From Corynebacterium provencense (GTDB lineage Bacteria > Actinomycetota > Actinomycetes > Mycobacteriales > Mycobacteriaceae): a DNA stretch of 64,000 bases. The DNA is taken from positions 1,080,938 through 1,144,937 of the forward strand of contig LT160593.1 in assembly GCA_900049755.1 (NCBI GenBank). Direction: 5' to 3'. The notes under the pieces are model-generated. The model was not told the origin of the DNA, searched no databases, and saw only the letters and a program-made list of their open reading frames with translations. The position numbers and the translations under genes are program-made. Shown here in pieces: positions 40,336 through 48,528 of the stretch (position 1 is the stretch's first letter; each line of letters opens with the position of its first letter).

Positions 40336-41008
40336 CGCCGGGGACCCCGTACGACGGTGAGGTGGCCGGGTCGATTCCGCGGGTGACGTAGTCGTCACGC
40401 TGCGGCAACCAGATCTCCAGCAGGTCGGTGAGGTCGCCCAGCGGATCCTCCGACCAGTCGACCCGCAGGTCGGTCTCCGCCCAACCGGCGGACCGCACGA
40501 CAGACAGTCCCGCCGAATGCACCGGCCCTGCCTCGCCTCCCTTGTCCAGACCTGCGAGCATCGCGGCGAGGAGGCGGGACTCCAGGTCCCCGGTCGCCGC
40601 GGTGAACGCGGCGAGCATCGCCTCGGGGACCCCGGACGAGGCGAGCATGTTGCCGGCACAGACGGCGTCCTCCCCCACCGCCGAGGCGTAGGTGCCGAGG
40701 GTCCCGGGCCCGGACCAGGCGACCGGTGTTCCGGTCGCACCGAGGACACTGATCTGCCGGTAGTCGAGGGTGGAGTCGGCGGCACGGAGGGTGTCCCACG
40801 CCTCCGCGGCGGACGCCCCGGACGCCAGGGCGTCGAGGAGGAACGGACCGAAGCGGGGGTCCGTGATGTTCTGGGAGGCCACCGCGCCCACACCACCGCG
40901 CAGGTGCAGGCAGCGGGCGGCGACGGCGGGGGACGAGGAACTCACGGCCATGCCGAAACTGACGCTCCCGTCCGCGGCGGTTTCCCGGGCGACGACGGAG
41001 AAGGTCAC
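40328..41008 (-). CDS. DUF1028 family protein
   Basis: 226-aa DUF1028 (Ntn-hydrolase-like) protein. TFSVVARETAADGSVSFGMA, VGAVASQNITDPRFGP and DYRQISVLGATGTPVAWSGP are the family core; LASSGVPEAMLAAFTAATGD and the Gly/Asp-rich C-terminal part follow. Start GTG 41008 overlaps the RidA stop (GTGA). Genomic linkage with RidA and M20 amidohydrolases is common, suggesting action on reactive imine/enamine or N-acyl intermediates; no reaction is established that I know of. Confidence 0.9.
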   Translation of the reverse strand: MTFSVVARETAADGSVSFGMAVSSSSPAVAARCLHLRGGVGAVASQNITDPRFGPFLLDALASGASAAEAWDTLRAADSTLDYRQISVLGATGTPVAWSGPGTLGTYASAVGEDAVCAGNMLASSGVPEAMLAAFTAATGDLESRLLAAMLAGLDKGGEAGPVHSAGLSVVRSAGWAETDLRVDWSEDPLGDLTDLLEIWLPQRDDYVTRGIDPATSPSYGVPGDE

Positions 41009-41433
41009 AGTGCCTCCCTCTCCTTCTCGGTGAGCACGGCGGTGGCGTCGATCTCCACCAGCCACTCCGGGCGGGCGAGCGCCGAGATGACCAGGCCCGT
41101 GGACACGGGGTGGACGCCCCGGAGCCAACGGCCCATCACCCGGTAGACGGGTTCGCGGTAGCGGATGTCGACGAGGTACACGGTGACCTTGACGATGTCG
41201 TCGAGGGTCCCTCCGGCCTCCTCCATGAGCATGGCGATGTTCGCCATCGCCTTCTCCGCCTGGGCCTCGACATCGCCGACGCCGACGTTCTCGCGGGTGT
41301 CGAGGTCCTGTCCGATCTGTCCGCGCAGGTAGACGACACCTCCGGCGACGACCGCCTGGCAGAGGTCGTTGTCGAGGTTCTGCTCGGGGTAGGTGTCCTT
41401 CGTGTTGAACGGGCGGATGCGGGTGTGTTCCAT
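41005..41433 (-). CDS. ridA: RidA/YjgF-family enamine-imine deaminase
   Basis: 142-aa RidA-like protein that hydrolyses reactive 2-aminoacrylate-type enamines. VVYLRGQIGQD, AEKAMANIAMLMEEAGGTLD, VKVTVYLVDIRYREPVYRVM and the C-terminal PEWLVEIDATAVL give the fold. In the last block the archetype RLPKDALVEIEAIA keeps its catalytic Arg; here the corresponding position reads LARPEWLVEIDATA, with Arg retained. Start ATG 41433, one base after the flavin monooxygenase stop. Tightly coupled to DUF1028 and M20 genes. Confidence 0.92.
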   Translation of the reverse strand: MEHTRIRPFNTKDTYPEQNLDNDLCQAVVAGGVVYLRGQIGQDLDTRENVGVGDVEAQAEKAMANIAMLMEEAGGTLDDIVKVTVYLVDIRYREPVYRVMGRWLRGVHPVSTGLVISALARPEWLVEIDATAVLTEKEREAL

Positions 41434-41434
41434 G

Positions 41435-42814
41435 TCAGTTCTCCTGTGTGTGCTGTGTACCGGCGGCAGCGGGCTCGGGGGTGTAGGCGGCGTAGCCGCG
41501 CTGGATGAGGATCTCGTCGACGACGTACTTCGCGTCATGCCAGCAGCCCCAGATGAAGCTGGAACCGCGGCGGGACAGCCACGGCAGTCCCACGAAGTAG
41601 AGGCCCGTCGCCGGGCTCACGCCGCGCTGGTGGACGGGGCGTCCCCGGTCGTCGAGGACACCGTCGACATGCAGCCACGAGTAGTCCACCCCGTAGCCGG
41701 TGGCCCAGATGACCGTGGTGATCCCCGCAGCGGCGAGGTCGAGTTCCAGCACCGGGTTGACGGCGTCCTCGGGGTCGGGGCCGAGTACGCGTGCCCCGGG
41801 TTCTGCGGGCAGGTCCAGACCGTTGGCTTCGATGTAGGCGTCCGCCTCGTCGAAGAGTTCGAGGAGGTTGCGGTCACCGGCGTGGATGTTGGCGGCGAGA
41901 TCGTCGCGGAAGTGCAGTACACCGTCGGCGTCGCAGCTTTCGGCGCGGCCGACCAGGTGGATACCGTCGGCGGCGAGGTCACGGAAGTCGACGGTGTAGC
42001 CGCCGTCGGCACCTGTCACGGCGATGGTGACGTGCTCGGCACCGACCGGAGGTGCGGCCATGTCCCACTTGCCGAGGACGCCGAGCCACCACACGTTGTC
42101 GCGGCCCCGGTACCGGCGCGGCGGACGGTCGTGCTCGCCCACGGCGAGGGTGACGTCCCGCCCGGCACGGTTGAGTTCGACGGCGATCTGCAGTCCGGAG
42201 GAGCCCGCCCCGACGACGAGGACGCCCCCCTCCGGCAGATTCTCCGGCCTGTCGTAGTCGGCCGAGTGCATCTGCACTATGCCCCTGTCGGTGGCGACAC
42301 CGGCAGGGATGACGGGCGGGATGACGGGGGTCTGGAAGGGTCCGGTCGCGGAGACGACATAGGTCGCGGCGATCGTCTGCCGCTCCGCCGGGTCGGTGGA
42401 GCCGGTGGGCCGTACCGTGACGAGGTAGCCAGGTGCTCCGGGGTTCTTCACCACCTCGGCGACCTCCACACCGGTGGAGACGGGACTCCCGAGCATCTCG
42501 GCGTAGTCCTCGAAGTAGCGGGCGACGCGGTCCTTGGGGACGAAGGCGTCGGCCGGATAGGGTTCCGCCCCGGAGGGGGTGGGGGTGTCGAAGGCGAGTC
42601 CGGGGAAACGGTCATGCCAGCTGGGCCCGTTGGCGCACAGGGAGTCCCAGCGGCCGGTACGCCATTTCTCGGCGATGCGGTCACGTTCCAGGACAATGTG
42701 GGGAATTCCTGCGGCAGTGAGGTGTTCACTTGTCGCAATTCCGGACTGACCTGCTCCGATGACGAGTACCTCAATGGTCTCCGGTAAATTCTCCGGAAAG
42801 TTTTCGCGTTTCAT
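41435..42814 (-). CDS. Flavin-containing monooxygenase (CzcO/putative flavoprotein type)
   Basis: 459-aa NAD(P)H-dependent flavoprotein. Two dinucleotide-binding motifs, VLVIGAGQSGIATSEHL near the N-terminus and GGVLVVGAGSSGLQIAVELN in the middle, plus IWATGYGVDYSWL and LPWLSRRGSSFIWG near the C-terminus, define class-B-like monooxygenases. ATG 42814 (MKRENFPENL) is preferred to the ATG at 42853. Likely N- or C-hydroxylates the amine substrate handled by the downstream RidA/M20 genes. Confidence 0.9.
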   Translation of the reverse strand: MKRENFPENLPETIEVLVIGAGQSGIATSEHLTAAGIPHIVLERDRIAEKWRTGRWDSLCANGPSWHDRFPGLAFDTPTPSGAEPYPADAFVPKDRVARYFEDYAEMLGSPVSTGVEVAEVVKNPGAPGYLVTVRPTGSTDPAERQTIAATYVVSATGPFQTPVIPPVIPAGVATDRGIVQMHSADYDRPENLPEGGVLVVGAGSSGLQIAVELNRAGRDVTLAVGEHDRPPRRYRGRDNVWWLGVLGKWDMAAPPVGAEHVTIAVTGADGGYTVDFRDLAADGIHLVGRAESCDADGVLHFRDDLAANIHAGDRNLLELFDEADAYIEANGLDLPAEPGARVLGPDPEDAVNPVLELDLAAAGITTVIWATGYGVDYSWLHVDGVLDDRGRPVHQRGVSPATGLYFVGLPWLSRRGSSFIWGCWHDAKYVVDEILIQRGYAAYTPEPAAAGTQHTQEN

Positions 42815-42897
42815 GGAACTATTCTCCGGCCTATTCCCGAGGCATTCAAACATTGCTTTCCGGACTCGTACATCAGTTTTTCTGATTTACATGGTCG

Positions 42898-44262
42898 TCA
42901 CATATCGGTTATCCGGATGAGCTTTTTGTTGACGAACTCGTCTGCGGCAAGTAGGCCGAGCTCCCGGGAGGTGCCGGACCGCTTCACCCCTCCGAAGGGC
43001 AGCTCCGGACTGTCCGCGAGAACGCAGTTGACGTAGACCATGCCGGCCTCCAGGGCGTCCGCGACCCGGTCCGCCTGCACCGGATCATCGGTGTACACGT
43101 AGGAGCCCAGTCCGAAGGAGGTGTCGTTGGCGATACGGACGGCGTCCTCCTCGTCTGCGGCACGGTAGACGACGCCGACCGGACCGAAGAACTCCTCCCG
43201 GTAGGCGTCCATCTCCGCGGTGACGTCGGCGAGCACCGTGCCCGGGAAGAAGTTGCCCTGCCGGGTACCACCGGTGAGAAGTGTCGCCCCCTGCGCCACC
43301 GCCCTGTCCACCTGGTCCTGGAGCCGGTCCGCGGCCGCCGGGGACGACAGCGGCCCCAGCACCGTGCCCTCCTCGGTCGGATCCCCCAGAGGGACGGCCG
43401 CCATGCCCTCGGTGAACTTGGCGAGGAAGTCCCGGTAGTACTCCTCGACGACGATGAACCGCTTCGGGGCGTTGCACACCTGCCCGTTGTTGTCCGTGCG
43501 TCCCGCGACCGCGGCGTCCACCACCGCGTCGAGGTCAGGGGTGGACAGCACCAGGAAGGGGTCCGATCCCCCCAGTTCGAGGGCGACTTTCTTGAGGTGG
43601 CGTCCCGCCTGCCCGGCGACGGCCGAACCGGCACGCTCGGACCCGGTGACGGACACGCCCTGCACCCTGGGATCGGCGATGATGTCCGCGGCCTGCCCGT
43701 TGGTGGCGTAGACGTTGACGTAGGCCCCGGCGGGCAGGCCCGCCTGAAGGTGGAGTTCCTCGAGCAGTGCGGCGGTGCGCGGGCACTGCGGGGCGTGTTT
43801 GAGGACGATGGTGTTGCCGAGCACGAGATTCGGGGCGGCGAAACGGGCCACCTGGTAGACGGGGAAGTTCCACGGCATGATGCCGAAGAGGACGCCCAGC
43901 GGCGCACGGCGTACCAGTGCCGAACCCTCCCCGACGACGGCGATCGGCTGGTCGGCGGTGATGGTGCCGGCGTTGTCGGCGTAGAAGTCGATGATGTCGG
44001 CGGACAGGTCGATCTCCCCGTACGCCTGGTCGAGCGGTTTCCCCATCTCCGCGGTGACGGCCCCGGCGAACTCGTCGCGCCGTTGCCTCAGAATCTCCGC
44101 ACAGCGGTGGACGGCTGCGGCACGGTCGGCGACAGGGACCGTCCGCCAGGTGCGGTAGCCGGATTCTGCGAGGGTGAGTGCCCCGTCGATCTGCCCGTCG
44201 GTGAAGGTGTCGTAGGTTTCGCGGACTTCTCCGCTGGTCGGATCGGTGACAGCGTAGGTCAT
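42898..44262 (-). CDS. NAD(P)-dependent succinate-semialdehyde-type aldehyde dehydrogenase
   Basis: 454-aa ALDH. RAPLGVLFGIMPWNFPVYQV, VALELGGSDPFLVL (Glu), TDNNGQVCNAPKRFIV (catalytic Cys) and the shortened C-terminus PFGGVKRSGTSRELGL match the GabD/YneI-like group. Oxidises succinate semialdehyde or a related aldehyde. It precedes the monooxygenase by about 80 bp and follows the LysR gene by 44 bp; all are on the minus strand and probably one regulon. Confidence 0.93.
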   Translation of the reverse strand: MTYAVTDPTSGEVRETYDTFTDGQIDGALTLAESGYRTWRTVPVADRAAAVHRCAEILRQRRDEFAGAVTAEMGKPLDQAYGEIDLSADIIDFYADNAGTITADQPIAVVGEGSALVRRAPLGVLFGIMPWNFPVYQVARFAAPNLVLGNTIVLKHAPQCPRTAALLEELHLQAGLPAGAYVNVYATNGQAADIIADPRVQGVSVTGSERAGSAVAGQAGRHLKKVALELGGSDPFLVLSTPDLDAVVDAAVAGRTDNNGQVCNAPKRFIVVEEYYRDFLAKFTEGMAAVPLGDPTEEGTVLGPLSSPAAADRLQDQVDRAVAQGATLLTGGTRQGNFFPGTVLADVTAEMDAYREEFFGPVGVVYRAADEEDAVRIANDTSFGLGSYVYTDDPVQADRVADALEAGMVYVNCVLADSPELPFGGVKRSGTSRELGLLAADEFVNKKLIRITDM

Positions 44263-44306
44263 CGGTGTGGTCTCCTGTGGATGTCGGTCGAATGATTCCG
44301 GGTGGG

Positions 44307-45239
44307 TCAGGACTGCAGATCAGGACCCCGGGGGTCCGCGTCCCGGATGACTGCCCGGCAGACCCCCGCGAACGCCCTCGCCTTGGCCGTGAGCCCCTCA
44401 CCTGCCCGGTAGGCCAGCGACACATTCAGCGGCCGTACCTGCTCAGCCACCGGCACGGCCGCGATCGGCAGACCCGAGTAGGTGTAGTCGTGGTGGGGGA
44501 CCTGGTTGAGCACCGTGTACCCGTGGCCGGCGGCCACCATCCCGCGGACCGTCTCGAAACTCTGGAACTCGCAGGCCACCGTCGGGGTCACCCCATGGGA
44601 GGTGAAGGCGTGGAGGAAGTACTCCCTGCTGCCCGGCAGGTTCAGCAGGATCAGCGGCTCCCCGGCCATCTCCCGCAGCGAGATCTCCGACCGACCCGCC
44701 AGAGGATGGTCCACGCTCAACCCCACATAGGCGGGCCGTTCCTGCAGCGGTTCGAAAGTCACCGCCGGATCCGTGGTGACGTCGTAGACCAGGGCGATGT
44801 CGATCCGCCGTTCCTTCAGTGCCTCAAGAGCGTCGGGACAGGTCAGCTCCACGGCATTGGTCCGCATGCCCGGGTACTCCTCGGCGAGGCGGGCCCAGAT
44901 CTGGGGCAGGTAGAACGGGGCGAGGGTGGTGAAGCAGGCGGTCTCCAGGTGGCCGCGCAGTGCATCAGGGTTGACGGCGTCCACCGCGTCACGCAGTTCC
45001 GACAGGATCCGGCGGGCCCGGACGAGGAGTTCACGGCCGTCGGCGGTGAGCTCCAGCCCTTTCGACCGGTGTCTGAGGAACAGTGTCGTCCCGACCCGCT
45101 TCTCCAGCTGGGCGACAGACGTGGAGACCGCGGACTGCGCGACGTAGAGTTCCTCGGCGGCCGCGGTCATACTTCCGTGCTCGGCGGCACTGACGAAGTA
45201 CACCAGCTGAGCCACCGATATTCCCGGATTGGTGAGCAT
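44307..45239 (-). CDS. LysR-family transcriptional regulator
   Basis: 310-aa regulator. N-terminal HTH: SVAQLVYFVSAAEHGSMTAA, AEELYVAQSAVSTSVAQLEK; an effector-binding type-2 periplasmic fold follows (LETACFTTLAPFYLPQIWAR). ATG 45239 gives a standard N-terminus; upstream ATGs add an unlikely extension. Divergent from the GMC oxidoreductase gene, with 145 bp between starts, so it probably controls that gene and its own operon in response to a pathway compound. Confidence 0.92.
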   Translation of the reverse strand: MLTNPGISVAQLVYFVSAAEHGSMTAAAEELYVAQSAVSTSVAQLEKRVGTTLFLRHRSKGLELTADGRELLVRARRILSELRDAVDAVNPDALRGHLETACFTTLAPFYLPQIWARLAEEYPGMRTNAVELTCPDALEALKERRIDIALVYDVTTDPAVTFEPLQERPAYVGLSVDHPLAGRSEISLREMAGEPLILLNLPGSREYFLHAFTSHGVTPTVACEFQSFETVRGMVAAGHGYTVLNQVPHHDYTYSGLPIAAVPVAEQVRPLNVSLAYRAGEGLTAKARAFAGVCRAVIRDADPRGPDLQS

Positions 45240-45384
45240 GGGCGCGACGGTACGGAGACCGTGTTGCCGTTTCATTTCGTTGATATTGCACGCGGTCTGC
45301 ATCATTTCCCCAGATGGGAGTCACCTGATTCCGTTGCCCCGCAGCTGTTGCCGACCACGTCACCGGTTCCTAGCCTCAGGGTTC

Positions 45385-47004
45385 ATGAGCAGCGAGAACA
45401 GCACAGCACCCGCCGGGGACGCGCCCACGGGACCCTACGACCACATCATCGTCGGCGGCGGTACGGCAGGATGCATCGTCGCGGCCCGTCTCGCGTCCCG
45501 GGCGGACCGTCCGCGGGTCGCCCTGGTGGAACGGGGCCCGGAGGACACCCACGAACCCCTCGCCCAGGCGATCCGGAACTGGGACCGGATGGTCGACAGC
45601 AGGTACGCCGTCCAGCACAGGTCAGTGCCGCAGGCCCGTGGCAACAGTCACATCGACCACACGCGCCTGCACATCCTCGGCGGGTGTTCCACCGCGAACA
45701 CCATGATCTCCTGGCGTCCTTTCCGCGGGGACCTGCAGGAGTGGGAGGCCCGCGGTGCAGTCGGATGGGGACCGGACCAGTTCCTCCCCTACTACGACCG
45801 TCTGCGCACCGCGATCTCGGTGATCCCCCTCTACGACCGCAGTGCCCGGCTCCAGCGCGTCCTCACCTCCGCGGCGACCGCCCTGGACATTCCCGAGGTC
45901 GTCGAATGGAACGGGACACTGCCGGACACCCGGTCGGAGTACCACCCCGGCGCGGGATTCTTCGAGATCGGCTACATCCCGGAGACCAACCAACGCTCCA
46001 GCTCCTCCAACGCCTACCGGGACCTGCTCACCCGCGCCGGCCTGCGGGGCAACCTCGACCTGCTGACCGGGCACCGGACGGAGAAACTGCTCCTCAGCAC
46101 CACCGGGAACACCGTGTGCACCGGGGTCCGCGTCACCGGCCCCTCGGGGACGGCCCGGGACCTCAGGCTCGCCGACGGAGGCGAGGTCATCATGTGCGCG
46201 GGAGCGTACGAGACACCCAGGCTGCTCATGGCCTCCGGTGTCGGAGACCCGGAGGTACTCTCCGCCGCCGGGGTGGAGACCCTCGTCGACCTGCCCGGGG
46301 TGGGCCGCAACCTCCAGGACCATGCGGAGGGGATCGTCGTGTGGGAGACCAGGGAACCCACAGGTCCGGAATCGGCGACCGGGTGGGACGCCGGGTACCT
46401 GTGGGGCAACGCCCACGCCCGGGGAGAGTACAGCGACCTCGACCCGGTGCCTTCGGTCACCACCCATGTCCCTGTCGAAGCATGGGTTGAACAGCTTGTC
46501 AGGGCGGGCGTCGACCTGCCGGAACACTATGCGGGGGTCGCTCCGAACGTATCCCGCCCGGCCAGCAGGGGGCGGGTCTGGATCACGTCACCGGACCAGG
46601 ACGCCGAACTGCAGATCGACTACGGGTACTTCACCGACGAGGACGGCCTGGACGAGAAAGCCCTCGTCGACGGCGTCAAGAACGCTCGCAGGGTGGCGGC
46701 CGAGGAGCCCTTCGCCTCCGAGATCGTGAGGGAGGTGTTCCCCGGCCCGGACGTCACCTCGGACGAGGACATCTCCGCGGCGGAGAGGGCGGTCCACCAG
46801 ACCGTGTACCACCCCTGCGGCACGTGCGCGATCGGAGCGGACTCCGATCCCGGGGCGGTTCTCGACCCTCAGCTGCGCGTCCGTGGGGTGGCCGGTCTGC
46901 GGGTGGCGGACGCCTCCGCCATGCCCACCGTGACCTCGACGAACCCTGTGGTGACGATCATGATGATCGCCGAACGGGCCGCCGACCTGGTGAGCGGGAA
47001 GTAG
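45385..47004 (+). CDS. GMC-family FAD-dependent oxidoreductase
   Basis: 539-aa GMC flavoenzyme (choline/alcohol dehydrogenase superfamily). FAD-binding HIIVGGGTAGCIVAARLA, HILGGCSTANTMISWRPFRG, GAYETPRLLMASGVGD, and the C-terminal active-site region VYHPCGTCAIG (His) with TSTNPVVTIMMIAERAADLV are present. Oxidises an alcohol to aldehyde, which the divergent ALDH could complete. TAGCCT lies 8 nt before the ATG, suggesting leaderless translation. Confidence 0.93.
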   Translation: MSSENSTAPAGDAPTGPYDHIIVGGGTAGCIVAARLASRADRPRVALVERGPEDTHEPLAQAIRNWDRMVDSRYAVQHRSVPQARGNSHIDHTRLHILGGCSTANTMISWRPFRGDLQEWEARGAVGWGPDQFLPYYDRLRTAISVIPLYDRSARLQRVLTSAATALDIPEVVEWNGTLPDTRSEYHPGAGFFEIGYIPETNQRSSSSNAYRDLLTRAGLRGNLDLLTGHRTEKLLLSTTGNTVCTGVRVTGPSGTARDLRLADGGEVIMCAGAYETPRLLMASGVGDPEVLSAAGVETLVDLPGVGRNLQDHAEGIVVWETREPTGPESATGWDAGYLWGNAHARGEYSDLDPVPSVTTHVPVEAWVEQLVRAGVDLPEHYAGVAPNVSRPASRGRVWITSPDQDAELQIDYGYFTDEDGLDEKALVDGVKNARRVAAEEPFASEIVREVFPGPDVTSDEDISAAERAVHQTVYHPCGTCAIGADSDPGAVLDPQLRVRGVAGLRVADASAMPTVTSTNPVVTIMMIAERAADLVSGK

Positions 47005-47015
47005 AGCGGAGGAGA

Positions 47016-47042
47016 ACCCCGGTGACCGGCGCGCGCCGGGGT
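47016..47042. terminator. Hairpin between convergent GMC and CGNR genes
   Basis: ACCCCGG (47016-47022) pairs with CCGGGGT (47036-47042) around a 13-nt G/C-rich loop, just after the GMC stop and before the convergent CGNR stop. Likely shared terminator. Confidence 0.6.
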
Positions 47043-47045
47043 CTG

Positions 47046-47687
47046 TCACACCCGTGACCGGTGGGCCCGCGCCCGGGCGACATTCCCGCAGCCTTCACTG
47101 GTGCACCAGCGACGCCGCCCGGCCGCCGTCTTGTCGATGAACACGTGCGTACAGGGACTGCGTTCGCACCGCCTCATGCGCCCGGACCATGGTCCGGCGA
47201 CAGCGTCAAGGGCGCTGTTCGACAACTCCGACAGAAGCGAGGCGAATGACATCCCCTGCGGGTAGGTCAGGTTCCACGCATCTTCCGCAATGACGGGGCG
47301 GATCCTCGGCAGTCCCGCGTACTCGTTGAGCAGACACAGATCTCCGCGGGCAGCGACGCCACCGGCCAGTCGGGCCATGACGGTCCGGTAGACCGCACGG
47401 CGAAGGTCCGCGAGAACGTCCTGCTCCGCCCGGTTGACGGTCCGCCGCAACGGTGGAAGACCCACCATGTCCAGCCACTCCCCCAGTCGGTCCGGTGAGT
47501 AGAGCCGGTCCGCCTCCGCACCTCCCCACTGGGCCACGGTGGCGATGAAGCTCAGTCCGAGGGTCTCCGTGACGAAGACCTTGTCCAGCACCCTGGCAGG
47601 TACGGACGTCGGGGCGTCCGGACTGTCGTCGGACGGGTGCCCGCTGAAGACGGCCAGCCGGTCCGGGTGGTGGGGTTCGTGTGTCAC
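47046..47687 (-). CDS. CGNR zinc-finger (ABATE-like) protein
   Basis: About 213 aa, putative stress-related regulator. N-terminal ABATE-like domain (EADRLYSPDRLGEWLDMVGL, RAVYRTVMARLAGG) and a C-terminal treble-clef zinc finger: RCERSPCTHVFIDKTAAGRR, RWCTSEGCGNVARARAHR, with the diagnostic CGNR-like CGN. GTG 47687 follows the DUF1684 stop by 4 nt and gives VTHEPHHPDRL; a longer frame from 47723 would overlap that gene. The family is thought to act as transcription factors. Confidence 0.85.
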   Translation of the reverse strand: MTHEPHHPDRLAVFSGHPSDDSPDAPTSVPARVLDKVFVTETLGLSFIATVAQWGGAEADRLYSPDRLGEWLDMVGLPPLRRTVNRAEQDVLADLRRAVYRTVMARLAGGVAARGDLCLLNEYAGLPRIRPVIAEDAWNLTYPQGMSFASLLSELSNSALDAVAGPWSGRMRRCERSPCTHVFIDKTAAGRRRWCTSEGCGNVARARAHRSRV

Positions 47688-47691
47688 CGGA

Positions 47692-48528
47692 TCAACGGTG
47701 CCCGTCAGGATCTGTCTCCGCAAGTACCACGGCGCGCTCCCCTGCCTCCACGGAGATGTCGAGACGGTTCTCTGCCGCAGGCAGCGGGCACAGGAAGTGG
47801 TCGCTGAACGCGCAGGGGGGAAGATAGGCGTAGTTGAAGTCGATTACGGTGTGACCTGCGGGGTCGGGCCGGTCGACGGACAGGAACCGGAACCGGTGCG
47901 TGCCCAGGGCCGTAGAGGCGTCGGAGAAGACCGCCCGGAGACTGCCGTCACCGTCGGCGGACACCTGGAGCCGGCGTTCCGCACCGTCCACAGTGAAACT
48001 GACCCACCCCGCGGCAGTGGATTCCGAGACATAGCCGTCAATCGCCGTCACTCCGACGGTCCTGCTGTCAGGGATGAACGTGGCGGGGAGCACCCACCGC
48101 CCGGAGGGGGCGAAGGTGTCGATGCCGGTGAATGCCGTCCGGGTCCGGGCTGCCCTGTCAAAGGTCCGCACCGCCCGCCGACCTCCGCGTTCAATGACGG
48201 TGAGGGTGACTGTGCCGTCGCTGATGCTCTGTCCTGCAGTCAGCTCGACCTCGGACGCGCCGTAACCTGTGGGCAGGCCGGTACCGGACACACCGTCGAC
48301 GGTGGTGTGCCACAGGCCGGGGAGACCGTCGACCACCTCCGCACCGGAGTCAGTGGTGGCACTGATCCAGTGGGTGCCGGTCAGGGCTGTCTGACCGGTC
48401 GGCCCGGCGACCGATGTCTCCCTGTCGGAGTGCCAGAGCTGCCACTGTTGCTGCCACTGTTTCAGATCGCCGGTCAGGTCGCCGGTCAGGTCGCCGGTCA
48501 GGTTGCTGTGGTCTGCGCCGCTGGTCAT
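47692..48528 (-). CDS. DUF1684 family protein
   Basis: 278-aa DUF1684 protein. The conserved C-terminal block HTVIDFNYAYLPPCAFSDHF with CPLPAAENRLDISVEAGE is diagnostic. N-terminally, LTGD is repeated (12-bp repeat) before the Gln/Trp-rich QWQQQWQLWHSDRE. Function unknown to me. ATG 48528 overlaps the LLM stop (ATGA). Operon with two LLM oxidoreductases suggests a shared, unassigned catabolic role. Confidence 0.88.
   Translation of the reverse strand: MTSGADHSNLTGDLTGDLTGDLKQWQQQWQLWHSDRETSVAGPTGQTALTGTHWISATTDSGAEVVDGLPGLWHTTVDGVSGTGLPTGYGASEVELTAGQSISDGTVTLTVIERGGRRAVRTFDRAARTRTAFTGIDTFAPSGRWVLPATFIPDSRTVGVTAIDGYVSESTAAGWVSFTVDGAERRLQVSADGDGSLRAVFSDASTALGTHRFRFLSVDRPDPAGHTVIDFNYAYLPPCAFSDHFLCPLPAAENRLDISVEAGERAVVLAETDPDGHR
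48469..48504. repeat. 12-bp tandem repeat, three copies
   Basis: GCCGGTCAGGTC three times (last base varies), encoding Leu-Thr-Gly-Asp repeats at the N-terminus of the DUF1684 protein. Frame-neutral unit length. Confidence 0.9.
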
